Shown: piece by piece, positions 1 through 5,647 of the stretch
How positions within the stretch are numbered: the first letter of the stretch is position 1
Layout of the letters: each line of letters opens with the position of its first letter
Assembly: GCA_007132145.1 (NCBI GenBank)
Contig: SLPE01000211.1
Span: 1-5,647, forward strand
Reading direction: 5' to 3'
Length of the DNA: 5,647 nt
Source: Candidatus Izemoplasma sp.
Lineage (GTDB): Bacteria; Bacillota_I; Bacilli_A; Izemoplasmatales; Izemoplasmataceae
Position numbers and translations under genes: made by a program
The notes under the pieces: generated by a model
The model's input: the letters and a program-made list of their open reading frames with translations, nothing else
Database searches by the model: none
Told to the model about the DNA's origin: nothing

Positions 1-731
1 CCGGAATAGGGATAGAAGTAATCGTCGAAGTGCACACCGTCCACATCGTAGAGCGTGACCAGTTCATCGATGACGGCGCGGATGTATGTCCGCACCGCCG
101 GTTCCCCGGGGTTGAGGATGTAGGGATGGAGACCGTTCGCTTCATGGCCGGCGATGACGAGATCGGGATTTTGTCGGGCGAAATTGTCGGGATGCAGCGT
201 ATTGAGGAACGCCGATTTGCTCAACGACGAATTTCCGACCCGGTAGGGATTGAGCCAGGCATGGAACTCGATGCCGCGGCTGTGACTGTACTCGACGAGA
301 TATTCCATGACGTCCCAACCGGGATCCGTCCCCTCGCTTCCGGTCAAATAGCGGCTGAACGGCGCAAGCTCCGAATCGTAGAAGGCGTCGTTCATCGGGC
401 GGACTTGAAAGAACACCGCGTTCATGTTCGCATCGACCACACGGTCGATGACTTCGCTGAAGGCGGCTTTGTATTGCGCTTCGTTCTGGTGTAGGGGCAT
501 GTTCAGCTGGAACACGGTCGCGATCCAGACGCCGCGCAACTCGTAATCCTTTTCTTCATAGTCGACGGGAATCATCACCGGGTCTTGCGTCCCGAAATGG
601 CGAATCGTCGAAGCCCCTCTCGTGAGCGGTTCGAGCGGGGTGTTGCCTCCGCAGATCCTCAACCCGCCGAAAGCGAAGGCGAAAACGAAGATCATCGCGA
701 CTGACAAAAGTGTTTTAACAGCTGGTTTCAT
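1..731 (-). CDS. Exported GHL10/DUF187 glycosyl hydrolase-like protein, C-terminus cut by window edge
   Basis: This minus-strand frame is open from an ATG at 729-731 to the window edge, giving 243 complete codons with no stop, so the gene is partial. The N-terminus (MKPAVKTL, then a hydrophobic run to about residue 24) looks like a signal peptide or membrane anchor. A Cys at residue 27 follows LRI, which is a poor lipobox, so lipoprotein status is uncertain. After a short linker comes a GHL10 (PF02638-type) barrel start: RGVWIATV, NAVFFQVRPMNDAFY, SRYLTGSEG, GIEFHAWLNPYRV, and near the edge VDGVHFDDYFYPY. Family knowledge: E. coli DigH (YddW) cleaves glycan strands stripped of peptides, and YngK of B. 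subtilis belongs here too. AGGAGG (739-744) precedes the ATG by 7 bases and lies in the last codons of the gene upstream, which overlaps by 17 bases. By inference it acts on peptidoglycan glycan outside the membrane. The family is a confident call; the substrate is less so. Confidence 0.88.
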   Translation of the reverse strand, partial: MKPAVKTLLSVAMIFVFAFAFGGLRICGGNTPLEPLTRGASTIRHFGTQDPVMIPVDYEEKDYELRGVWIATVFQLNMPLHQNEAQYKAAFSEVIDRVVDANMNAVFFQVRPMNDAFYDSELAPFSRYLTGSEGTDPGWDVMEYLVEYSHSRGIEFHAWLNPYRVGNSSLSKSAFLNTLHPDNFARQNPDLVIAGHEANGLHPYILNPGEPAVRTYIRAVIDELVTLYDVDGVHFDDYFYPYS

Positions 732-1947
732 CGTGTTTCCTCCTAGTCAATAAATCTTTCAAAGCTTGCATTCCCTCTCGGGATTCCTGTTCATCGACAA
801 ACGTCTTGAATGTGAAGAAGACATTGCCTTTCACGACGTCTCGTGCATTGGCGTATTTGACTTGATTGACGATTTCGAGCGGGTTCTCGAAAGGACCTTC
901 GCCGCCTAGCCGATAGGCGCCGTGTCCGATGTAGAGGTCGACGTCGCGTCCTTCGCACACATCGGCCCACCAGCGACAAAGGTCGGCGAACGGTGCCCGC
1001 TCGTGTTCGAACGGCCAGTACAACTGGGGCACGATGTAGTCGACGAATCCTTCTTCCACCCATTTCAACGAGTCGGCATACTGTCTGTCATAACTCTCGA
1101 AACAATCCGGATGGACGTTCGCCCCTCGCGGGTCATGTTGCTTCGTCCGCCAAATGCCGAAAGGACTGATGCCGTATCGCAAGCTCGCGCGAATCGCCTT
1201 GAGTCGCTTGCCGATTGCGGCCATCAACGCGTCGACGTTCGCCCGCCGGAATGCATCGAGTGACAGCGTCTTGTCTTCTCGCGCTTCGAAATCGGCGCGG
1301 TCGTCATCCGCTTCGTCGAATCCGGCATACGGATAGAAATAATCGTCGAAATGGATGCCGTCGATGTCGTACTCGCTCGCGAGTTCGACGACCGTATCGA
1401 TGATGAACCGCTTGACCGACGCTTTCGCGGGATTGAGAATGCATTGGCCTTTGGCATCTTGCAAGACGTCTTGAGGATGGCGTTTCGCATAATTCAAGTC
1501 GTCGCACGTTTTCAAATAGTCGGCCTTTCCGCCGCTTCCCGCCATCGATACCCGGTAGGGATTCATCCAGGCATGGAACTCGATGCCGGCGGCCTTGCAC
1601 ATCGAAATCATCTCGGCAACGACGTCAAAAGGCGGCGCAACGCCTTCTTTTCCGGTGAGATAGCGGCTGTAGGGGTTGTGTTTCGATGCATAGAAGGCAT
1701 CGTTGGTCGTCCGCACCTGGAAGAAGATCGCGTTGAGATGGTACGCTTTGCATACAGTGACGATTTCTTCCATGCGCCGGCGATACGCCTTGACGTCTTC
1801 CGTCGTCGGCATGTCGATGTTGACGACGTTGGACACCCACAGGGCTCGAAACCGTTTTTCGATGTAGTGTCGGGGAATGTCGATCGGTACGTCGCTGTCG
1901 CGGTAGGTGAGCGGTGTGTCCTTGTCGAGCCATCGTGTCAATATCAT
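715..1947 (-). CDS. GHL10/DUF187 glycosyl hydrolase-like protein without signal peptide (probably cytoplasmic)
   Basis: The product is 410 residues from the ATG at 1945-1947. The frame stays open about 120 codons further upstream, but that part lies over the GH4 gene in another frame and reads as Arg/Ser-rich nonsense. The chosen ATG has GGAGG (1954-1958) 6 bases before it and forms an ATGA overlap with the GH4 stop. GHL10 motifs in order: FRALWVSNV (33-41), NAIFFQVRTTNDAFY (72-86), SRYLTGKEG (94-102), GIEFHAWMNPYRV (121-133), CILNPAK (169-175) and DIDGIHFDDYFYPY (194-207), the last with paired Asp 201-202. The C-terminal half contains YGISPFGIW and VDYIVPQLYWPF, typical late barrel strands. 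It is a clear paralogue of the next gene, but its N-terminus (MILTRWLDKDTP) has no hydrophobic segment. By inference it cleaves imported glycan oligosaccharides inside the cell. The family assignment is strong; the reaction is unproven from sequence. Confidence 0.9.
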   Translation of the reverse strand: MILTRWLDKDTPLTYRDSDVPIDIPRHYIEKRFRALWVSNVVNIDMPTTEDVKAYRRRMEEIVTVCKAYHLNAIFFQVRTTNDAFYASKHNPYSRYLTGKEGVAPPFDVVAEMISMCKAAGIEFHAWMNPYRVSMAGSGGKADYLKTCDDLNYAKRHPQDVLQDAKGQCILNPAKASVKRFIIDTVVELASEYDIDGIHFDDYFYPYAGFDEADDDRADFEAREDKTLSLDAFRRANVDALMAAIGKRLKAIRASLRYGISPFGIWRTKQHDPRGANVHPDCFESYDRQYADSLKWVEEGFVDYIVPQLYWPFEHERAPFADLCRWWADVCEGRDVDLYIGHGAYRLGGEGPFENPLEIVNQVKYANARDVVKGNVFFTFKTFVDEQESREGMQALKDLLTRRKHDETSC

Positions 1948-3263
1948 GTCGTGCCTCCGTAATAGGGATCGAGATACGCACGGTGCGCTTCTCGCAGTTC
2001 CTTGAAGACCTGCTCGCCGCGTCGGATCGAAAACGACAACGGATGGACGTGCCAAGCCGAAAGCGCTTTTTGCAAATCGCGTTCGTAGATGGCGTCCGCG
2101 AGCATCTGCTCGAACGCCTTCATCTGTTGGACGAGTCCTCTCACGGCGAGAGGTAAACGACCGATGCGCACCGGAACGGGGCCGTCCTTGGTGATTCTCG
2201 CGGTCACTTCGATGGCGGCGCCGTCGGGCAGATCCTCGAGTTGTCCTTCGTTGGGCGCGATGACGGTCTGATGGACGCGTGCATCGTTGTGGAGCGCTCG
2301 CATCAAGCCGCAAGCCGCGGTGCTGTAATGCGCACCGCCACGGCGGGCGAGTTCTTCCGGTTTCTCGGTGAGTTGCGGGTCTTTGTAACGTTCGAAGAGC
2401 GTCTTCTCGATGTCCGCGACGACCGCCGCACGGGTGTTGGAAGCACGGTACGCCTCAAGGGAGGCTTCGAGCATCTCTTCATGAAAACAATAGTACCGCT
2501 GATAAGGTCCGGGAATGGCTTCAAGGTGTTCGATGAACGCCTTGGTATAGACGAGGGGTTCGATGTTCGCCATGCTCATGTTCATGTCGCCGAGCGAAGC
2601 GCGGACGGCTTCGAACACGTCGTTCTTGCCGTGGTAGACGTGTAAGACATAGGACAGGTGGTTGAGTCCGGCAAAAATCGGCGTGATCGCGTTCACGTTG
2701 AGCGACGCTTTCTCGGCGAGATGGTGCGTCACGTGGACGGGCACGTTGCAGACACCGACGAAACGGGAAAAATCGCCATACCGGAAAACGGCTTCGGAAA
2801 CGATGCCAGCAGGGTTGGTGAAATTGATCAACCAAGCCTCTGGACACAGGCGTTTCATGTCTTCGATGATGTCGAAGACGACCGGAACCGTCCGCAACGC
2901 CTTGAACAATCCGCCGATGCCGACCGTTTCTTGACCGAGCATGCCGTTGCGGGCGGGAATGGTCTCGTCGAGCAGACGTGCCGGCATCCGGCCGACGCGG
3001 AATTGCGTAATGACGAAATCCGCATCCGTAAGCGCTTCATCCCGATTCAACGTCTCGATGATGCGTATCGGGAGCGCGGACGCGTCGACCATCCTTCTCG
3101 CAAGAGATGCGATGATCGATTGCTGGGTCCGACCGGCTTCGACGTCCAGGAGCCGGATTTGCGCGACCGGAAAGGTTCGAGGGTGCGCAAGCAATCCTTC
3201 GATGAGTTCCGGTGTGTACGAGGAACCGCCGCCGATGACGGCGATCACGAGTCCTTTAGCCAT
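1944..3263 (-). CDS. Family 4 glycoside hydrolase, 6-phospho-beta-glucosidase/ChbF type
   Basis: The product is 439 residues, normal for GH4 (about 430-455). GH4 enzymes are cytosolic, need NAD+ and a divalent metal, and hydrolyse 6-phosphorylated glycosides by transient oxidation at C3. Seen here: the dinucleotide-binding loop VIGGGSSYTPELIEG (9-23) with acidic D40 at the end of the second strand; GQETVGIGGLFKALRTVP (110-127); NFTNPAGIVSEA (147-158); the metal ligands C172 (GVCNVPV) and H202 (GLNHLSY); IPGPYQRYYCFHEEM (250-264); and RRGGAHYSTAA (307-317) carrying the presumed catalytic Tyr313. The pattern fits CelF/LicH/ChbF/BglT rather than the alpha-galactosidase branch. E. coli ChbF acts on chitobiose-6-phosphate after monodeacetylation, so an amino-sugar substrate is plausible beside anmK. 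The SD AAAGGAGGAG (3270-3279) lies 6 bases from the ATG inside the upstream gene, with an 8-base overlap. The family is very secure; the substrate is inferred. Confidence 0.93.
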   Translation of the reverse strand: MAKGLVIAVIGGGSSYTPELIEGLLAHPRTFPVAQIRLLDVEAGRTQQSIIASLARRMVDASALPIRIIETLNRDEALTDADFVITQFRVGRMPARLLDETIPARNGMLGQETVGIGGLFKALRTVPVVFDIIEDMKRLCPEAWLINFTNPAGIVSEAVFRYGDFSRFVGVCNVPVHVTHHLAEKASLNVNAITPIFAGLNHLSYVLHVYHGKNDVFEAVRASLGDMNMSMANIEPLVYTKAFIEHLEAIPGPYQRYYCFHEEMLEASLEAYRASNTRAAVVADIEKTLFERYKDPQLTEKPEELARRGGAHYSTAACGLMRALHNDARVHQTVIAPNEGQLEDLPDGAAIEVTARITKDGPVPVRIGRLPLAVRGLVQQMKAFEQMLADAIYERDLQKALSAWHVHPLSFSIRRGEQVFKELREAHRAYLDPYYGGTT

Positions 3264-4239
3264 GTCGAACTCCTCCTTTCACGAGATTGTCTTCAATAAG
3301 GTCCGTCTGTTCGATGCCCAAGGCGTCGAGCGCCATCAAATAGGCGCCGGTCACCGGCGGATAGGGCGGGCGCACGAGATACGCGCTCGGACAGACCTGG
3401 TGAATCGCTTCCATCATATGCTCGATCAACACCGGACACTTGCCCGTGAACACTTTCCCGCCGATGACGACGGGGACGGCAGCGTCTTCGATGCCGACCC
3501 TGAGGATGACGCCGGCGGTCTGCTCGCCGATCGAGCGACCGATGCGTTCGAGAATGCCGAGTGCGACGGCGTCGCCTTCACAAGCGACATCCATGACGAG
3601 CGCGGTGATGTTTCCGTAATCTTCGCGCGTCAGTCCGCTGTCGGGGTGAAGACGTTGTGCGACGGCGTCGATGTCGGATAATCCGAGCGTGCGGGGAATC
3701 CGCTCGAGCAGAGCGCTCATCGGCCCCGAGCGTTCATCGGCCCTGAAGGCGTGATGCAACGCTTCGCGGGCGATGTCTAGCCCGCCGCCGTACGTCCCGC
3801 TCGTATAACCGTAACTTCTGAGAATGGCGCGTTCGCCATTTGGTGCGAGTGCCGCGGAATTGGTGCCGGTTCCGGAAATCGCCGTCGCACCGAAGCTGTT
3901 TTTGAGACCGCTGCGCAAAACGATCCAGGCGTCGTTGACTACACGGAACGGGATGTCCCCGAACACGTCCGAGCACAAGGATTCGAGCAACGCGTGTTCT
4001 TTCTCATTGTCCGCTCCGGAAAGCCCGAGGACGATGAAATCGACATCGGAAACACGCCAATCCAAGGTTTTCAATATGTCGTGGAACAAAGAACCGATAA
4101 CGGCTTTGAAACCGTCGGTCTTCACGGACAGGTAGTTGCTGCCGGTCGTCGTTTTTTCAAATAGTCTGTTTCCGAGACCGTCGTAGGCGGCCGCCTGTGT
4201 CTTCGTCCCGCCGCCGTCATAGGCGATGATCCGTTTCAT
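3256..4239 (-). CDS. BadF/BadG/BcrA/BcrD-type sugar kinase (N-acetylglucosamine/MurK-like)
   Basis: The product is 327 residues of the ASKHA ATPase fold. Motifs in order: phosphate-1 loop AYDGGGTKTQ (6-15), the GSNYL sugar-site loop (33-37), GLSGAD (72-77), VVNDAW (100-105) with D103 as the probable catalytic base, phosphate-2 ISGTGTNSAA (121-130), the YGGGLDIAREAL adenosine-region helix, and VVIGGKVF near the C-terminus. This layout matches eukaryotic NAGK and Clostridium acetobutylicum MurK, which phosphorylates both GlcNAc and MurNAc at O6. Members of the wider family also include glucosamine kinases and CoA-reductase activators. The latter use iron-sulfur cysteines, and no such cysteine pair is seen here. 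The ATG overlaps the anmK stop as ATGA, with GGGAGA (4245-4250) 5 bases upstream. With AnmK and GH4 as neighbours, amino-sugar kinase is the best reading. Exact specificity (GlcNAc, MurNAc, or a disaccharide) cannot be read from sequence. Confidence 0.9.
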   Translation of the reverse strand: MKRIIAYDGGGTKTQAAAYDGLGNRLFEKTTTGSNYLSVKTDGFKAVIGSLFHDILKTLDWRVSDVDFIVLGLSGADNEKEHALLESLCSDVFGDIPFRVVNDAWIVLRSGLKNSFGATAISGTGTNSAALAPNGERAILRSYGYTSGTYGGGLDIAREALHHAFRADERSGPMSALLERIPRTLGLSDIDAVAQRLHPDSGLTREDYGNITALVMDVACEGDAVALGILERIGRSIGEQTAGVILRVGIEDAAVPVVIGGKVFTGKCPVLIEHMMEAIHQVCPSAYLVRPPYPPVTGAYLMALDALGIEQTDLIEDNLVKGGVRHG

Positions 4240-5405
4240 GCGCGTCTCCCGTCTTTGACATAAGGCGTGATCTTGCCGAGGACGACCCTACGCTTCGCGC
4301 CGGTCGCGCTCGGCACGTTGGCGGGCACGCCGTTGAGGGTTTCGTGCCCCAAAACGACAAACGCCAACGCCTCTTTCGCATCGCTGTCGATGCCATAGGC
4401 GTCGACGGTCGAAAATGCGATATCGGCGAGCGCCTCTTCCAAGCGGCTTCTCATCGTCTTGTTCTTGACGCCACCGCCGCAAAGGATCCATTCTTTTGCG
4501 GGAGTTTCAGCGGATACGAACCGTCGATAGCCCTTGACGACGCTTTCGACCGTGAACTGTGTCAATGTGGCGATGACGTCGGCAGGCGCCGATCGCGGAT
4601 AGGCTTCAAGCAAACGATGCACGGCCGTCTCTCCGAAACGGGCATGTCCGGTCGATTTCGGAGGCGCAACGTCGAAATAGGGGTCCTCCATCAACGTCTT
4701 TAGCATCGAGCGGTCGACCTCGCCTTGTGCCGCGATGTTGCCGTCACGGTCGAACGGCTCCCGATACAACGTCCGCATGGCGATGTCGATCATCATGTTT
4801 CCCGGACCGGTGTCGAAAGCGCCTACGTCTTCAAGCGCGCCGCCCGCCGGCAAGACAGTGATGTTGGAAATGCCGCCGATGTTGTGAATCACACGGGTCT
4901 TCGTCGCATCGGCGAAGACGACGTAGTCGGCGTAAGGGACGAGTGGCGCCCCTTCTCCTCCGGCGGCGATGTCGGCACGTCGGAAATCGGAAACGACGCA
5001 TGCTCCGAGTCGTTCGGCGATGACCGAAGCTTCACCGAGTTGCATGCTCGAAGCCGTTTCTCCTCGTGAACGTTCGTGATGGTGGACGGTTTGTCCGTGT
5101 GAAGCGATGAAGTCTATGCGCTCAATCGGCAGTCGAATCGACTCGACGAGGCGTAAGGCCGCTTCGGCAAACGCCTCTCCGACGGCGAAATCGAGTTCGG
5201 CGAGTTCATGTACGTTCACGGAGCGTCCGCTCGATATGTCGCGGATTCGGGCCGCGACTTGATCGTTGTAAGGAAATGTGGCATGCGCGATGCTCTCGAG
5301 GCGAATATCCGTGCATTGTCCCGAAATACCGGCAACGACGACGTCGATGCCGTCCATCGACGTTCCGCTCATGAGACCGAGGCCGATTCGTTTTTTTCTT
5401 TCCAT
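4236..5405 (-). CDS. anmK: Anhydro-N-acetylmuramic acid kinase
   Basis: AnmK opens the 1,6-anhydro ring of anhydroMurNAc and phosphorylates it with ATP, giving MurNAc-6-phosphate, a cytosolic step of peptidoglycan recycling. The start is taken as the ATG at 5403-5405 (389 residues), because AGGGTGG (5414-5420) sits 8 bases upstream. A GTG four codons earlier (5415-5417) lies inside that SD and is unlikely. Motifs, numbered from the ATG: GLMSGTSMDGIDV (10-22), ASHGQTVHH (101-109), DFRRADIAAGGEGAPLVP (140-157) with D145 the probable catalytic Asp, HNIGGISNIT, FDTGPGNMMID, DRDGNIAAQGEVD, PPKSTGHARFG, and CGGGVKN near the C-terminus. The length is full for the family, with no sign of damage. It is the first gene of the operon, with a candidate promoter directly upstream. 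Its substrate arises from lytic transglycosylases, so the cell or its food supplies anhydro-muropeptides. Confidence 0.96.
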   Translation of the reverse strand: MERKKRIGLGLMSGTSMDGIDVVVAGISGQCTDIRLESIAHATFPYNDQVAARIRDISSGRSVNVHELAELDFAVGEAFAEAALRLVESIRLPIERIDFIASHGQTVHHHERSRGETASSMQLGEASVIAERLGACVVSDFRRADIAAGGEGAPLVPYADYVVFADATKTRVIHNIGGISNITVLPAGGALEDVGAFDTGPGNMMIDIAMRTLYREPFDRDGNIAAQGEVDRSMLKTLMEDPYFDVAPPKSTGHARFGETAVHRLLEAYPRSAPADVIATLTQFTVESVVKGYRRFVSAETPAKEWILCGGGVKNKTMRSRLEEALADIAFSTVDAYGIDSDAKEALAFVVLGHETLNGVPANVPSATGAKRRVVLGKITPYVKDGRRA

Positions 5406-5424
5406 AGCGGTTTCCACCCTACAT

Positions 5425-5441
5425 CATTATAAACCATAATG
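5425..5441. repeat. Perfect 6+5+6 inverted repeat over the -10 region; candidate operator
   Basis: The sequence CATTATAAACCATAATG has perfect 6-base arms (5425-5430 and 5436-5441) around a 5-base spacer. It contains the TATAAT hexamer read on the minus strand, so a dimeric regulator bound here would block RNA polymerase at anmK. Arms this short and AT-rich can arise by chance, and no regulator gene is in the window, so its role is inferred from position. Confidence 0.45.
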
Positions 5442-5455
5442 CTTGTTTGCGTACA
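5426..5455 (-). promoter_or_regulatory. Candidate promoter of the anmK operon
   Basis: Read on the minus strand, a perfect TATAAT lies at 5431-5426. The best -35 candidate at 17-18 base spacing is TGTACG (5455-5450), which matches TTGACA at only three positions, so the promoter would be weak or need an activator. Transcription would begin near 5419-5420, right at the Shine-Dalgarno of anmK, leaving a leader of about 15 bases. The preceding gene ends in a terminator, so a promoter is expected between 5405 and 5557, and this is the best candidate seen. Confidence 0.5.
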
Positions 5456-5557
5456 CGCCTCAGTGTTTTAGGTTGTTTTTTTCGTCAATGTGAAAAAAGA
5501 GGCTTCCGAACGAAAAAAGCGCTATCCAATTCTTGATGATCACAAGGCGAAATCCGT
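5432..5557. other. AT-rich noncoding upstream region
   Basis: No convincing coding frame lies between the upstream terminator and the anmK promoter. The region has runs of T or A at about 5476-5482, 5493-5498 and 5513-5518. The last two belong to an 8-base direct repeat GAAAAAAG (5492-5499 and 5512-5519) whose copies start 20 bases apart. It also has a minus-strand TTGACG (5488-5483) without a matching -10, and weak CTTG/CAAG arms (5532-5535 and 5543-5546). The A-tracts could bend the DNA or help polymerase binding, but nothing shows this directly. Confidence 0.4.
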
Positions 5558-5586
5558 AAAAAAAGCCGACCCTTCGAGCCGGCTTT
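5558..5586 (-). terminator. Intrinsic terminator of the upstream gene
   Basis: In the minus-strand RNA, arms AAAGCCG (5586-5580) and CGGCUUU (5568-5562) pair perfectly. The stem continues through G-U, C-G, U-G and C-G pairs to an 11-pair hairpin with a GAA loop. A run of U follows (UUU in the stem plus four more, 5561-5558). The two wobble pairs would be A-C mismatches in a plus-strand transcript, so the hairpin is best formed for minus-strand transcription. It starts just after the stop at 5591 and separates that gene from the anmK operon. Confidence 0.88.
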
Positions 5587-5590
5587 CGTT

Positions 5591-5647
5591 TTATGGACTT
5601 TCGGTCACGTCTTCTTCTTCGACGACGACTTGTTTGTAGGTTTTCAA
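5591..5647 (-). CDS. C-terminal end of an unidentified upstream protein (partial)
   Basis: A minus-strand frame enters from the right edge and ends at TAA (5593-5591), giving the tail LKTYKQVVVEEEDVTESP. The terminator directly after the stop supports a real gene end in this frame. The tail is acidic and charged, with no recognisable motif, and 18 residues are too few to name the protein. The terminator suggests it belongs to a separate transcription unit. The alternative is a chance open frame at the window edge. Confidence 0.6.
   Translation of the reverse strand: MKTYKQVVVEEEDVTESP

Noticed and set aside
30..494. Plus-strand open frame of about 154 codons at the left end
   Set aside because: It is antisense to the exported GHL10 gene, whose motifs on the minus strand are unmistakable.
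1351..1962. Plus-strand open frame of about 203 codons
   Set aside because: It is antisense to the signal-less GHL10 gene, has no family motif, and mirrors the coding strand's codon bias.
1948..2313. N-terminal extension of the first GHL10 protein by about 120 residues
   Set aside because: The extension lies inside the GH4 gene in another frame, reads as low-complexity Arg/Ser-rich sequence, and lacks a start signal as good as the SD-ATG at 1947.
2658..3681. Two long overlapping plus-strand open frames
   Set aside because: They lie antisense to GH4 and the sugar kinase, both of which have full motif sets. The predicted proteins are rich in Arg, Asp and Val with no recognisable domain.
5415..5417. 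GTG start for anmK, four codons upstream
   Set aside because: The GTG is part of the AGGGTGG ribosome binding site, has no SD of its own, and adds nothing conserved.
5483..5488. Minus-strand TTGACG as a -35 box
   Set aside because: No -10-like hexamer lies 16-19 bases downstream (CACTGA at 17), so it is probably chance.
5532..5546. CTTG/CAAG arms around a TGATCA core as an operator
   Set aside because: The arms are only four bases and do not form one continuous palindrome with the core; this is expected by chance.
1..5647. tRNA, rRNA, CRISPR array, insertion sequence or prophage pieces
   Set aside because: No cloverleaf, repeat-spacer array, transposase motif or terminal inverted repeats were seen. 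The window is ordinary, densely coding metabolic sequence.

Overview
The window holds one tightly packed minus-strand operon of five genes, read right to left: anmK (anhydro-N-acetylmuramate kinase), a BadF/BadG-type sugar kinase of the N-acetylglucosamine/MurK type, an NAD- and metal-dependent family 4 glycoside hydrolase (6-phospho-beta-glucosidase/ChbF type), and two tandem paralogues of the GHL10/DUF187 glycosyl hydrolase-like family (the family of E. coli DigH/YddW and B. subtilis YngK). The last one is cut by the left edge of the window. No believable gene lies on the plus strand.

Layout. The right edge (5591-5647) carries only the C-terminal 18 codons of an unidentified upstream minus-strand gene, closed by a strong intrinsic terminator (5558-5586). 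A noncoding, AT-rich stretch (5432-5557) follows. It contains a perfect -10 hexamer inside a 6+5+6 inverted repeat just before anmK, a candidate regulated promoter. The five genes then run without a gap. Successive genes overlap by 4, 8, 4 and 17 bases, and each start has a clear Shine-Dalgarno sequence, so translation is probably coupled along one transcript.

How the genes may work together (inference). The set looks like a salvage or catabolic route for peptidoglycan sugars. The exported GHL10 protein would cut glycan strands outside the membrane, and its paralogue without a signal peptide would trim imported oligosaccharides inside the cell. AnmK would turn 1,6-anhydro-MurNAc into MurNAc-6-phosphate. 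The BadF-type kinase would phosphorylate free GlcNAc/MurNAc or a GlcNAc-ended disaccharide, and the GH4 enzyme would split a 6-phosphorylated disaccharide. No transporter, MurNAc-6-P etherase (murQ), nagZ or regulator is present in the window. They may lie outside it or be replaced by the enzymes seen here.

Organism. Strong AGGAGG-like ribosome binding sites, a U-tract hairpin terminator and MurK/YngK-like proteins suggest a Bacillota-like (Gram-positive) bacterium of moderate to high GC content, using TGG for Trp and TGA and TAA as stops. This assignment is tentative, because no marker gene is present.
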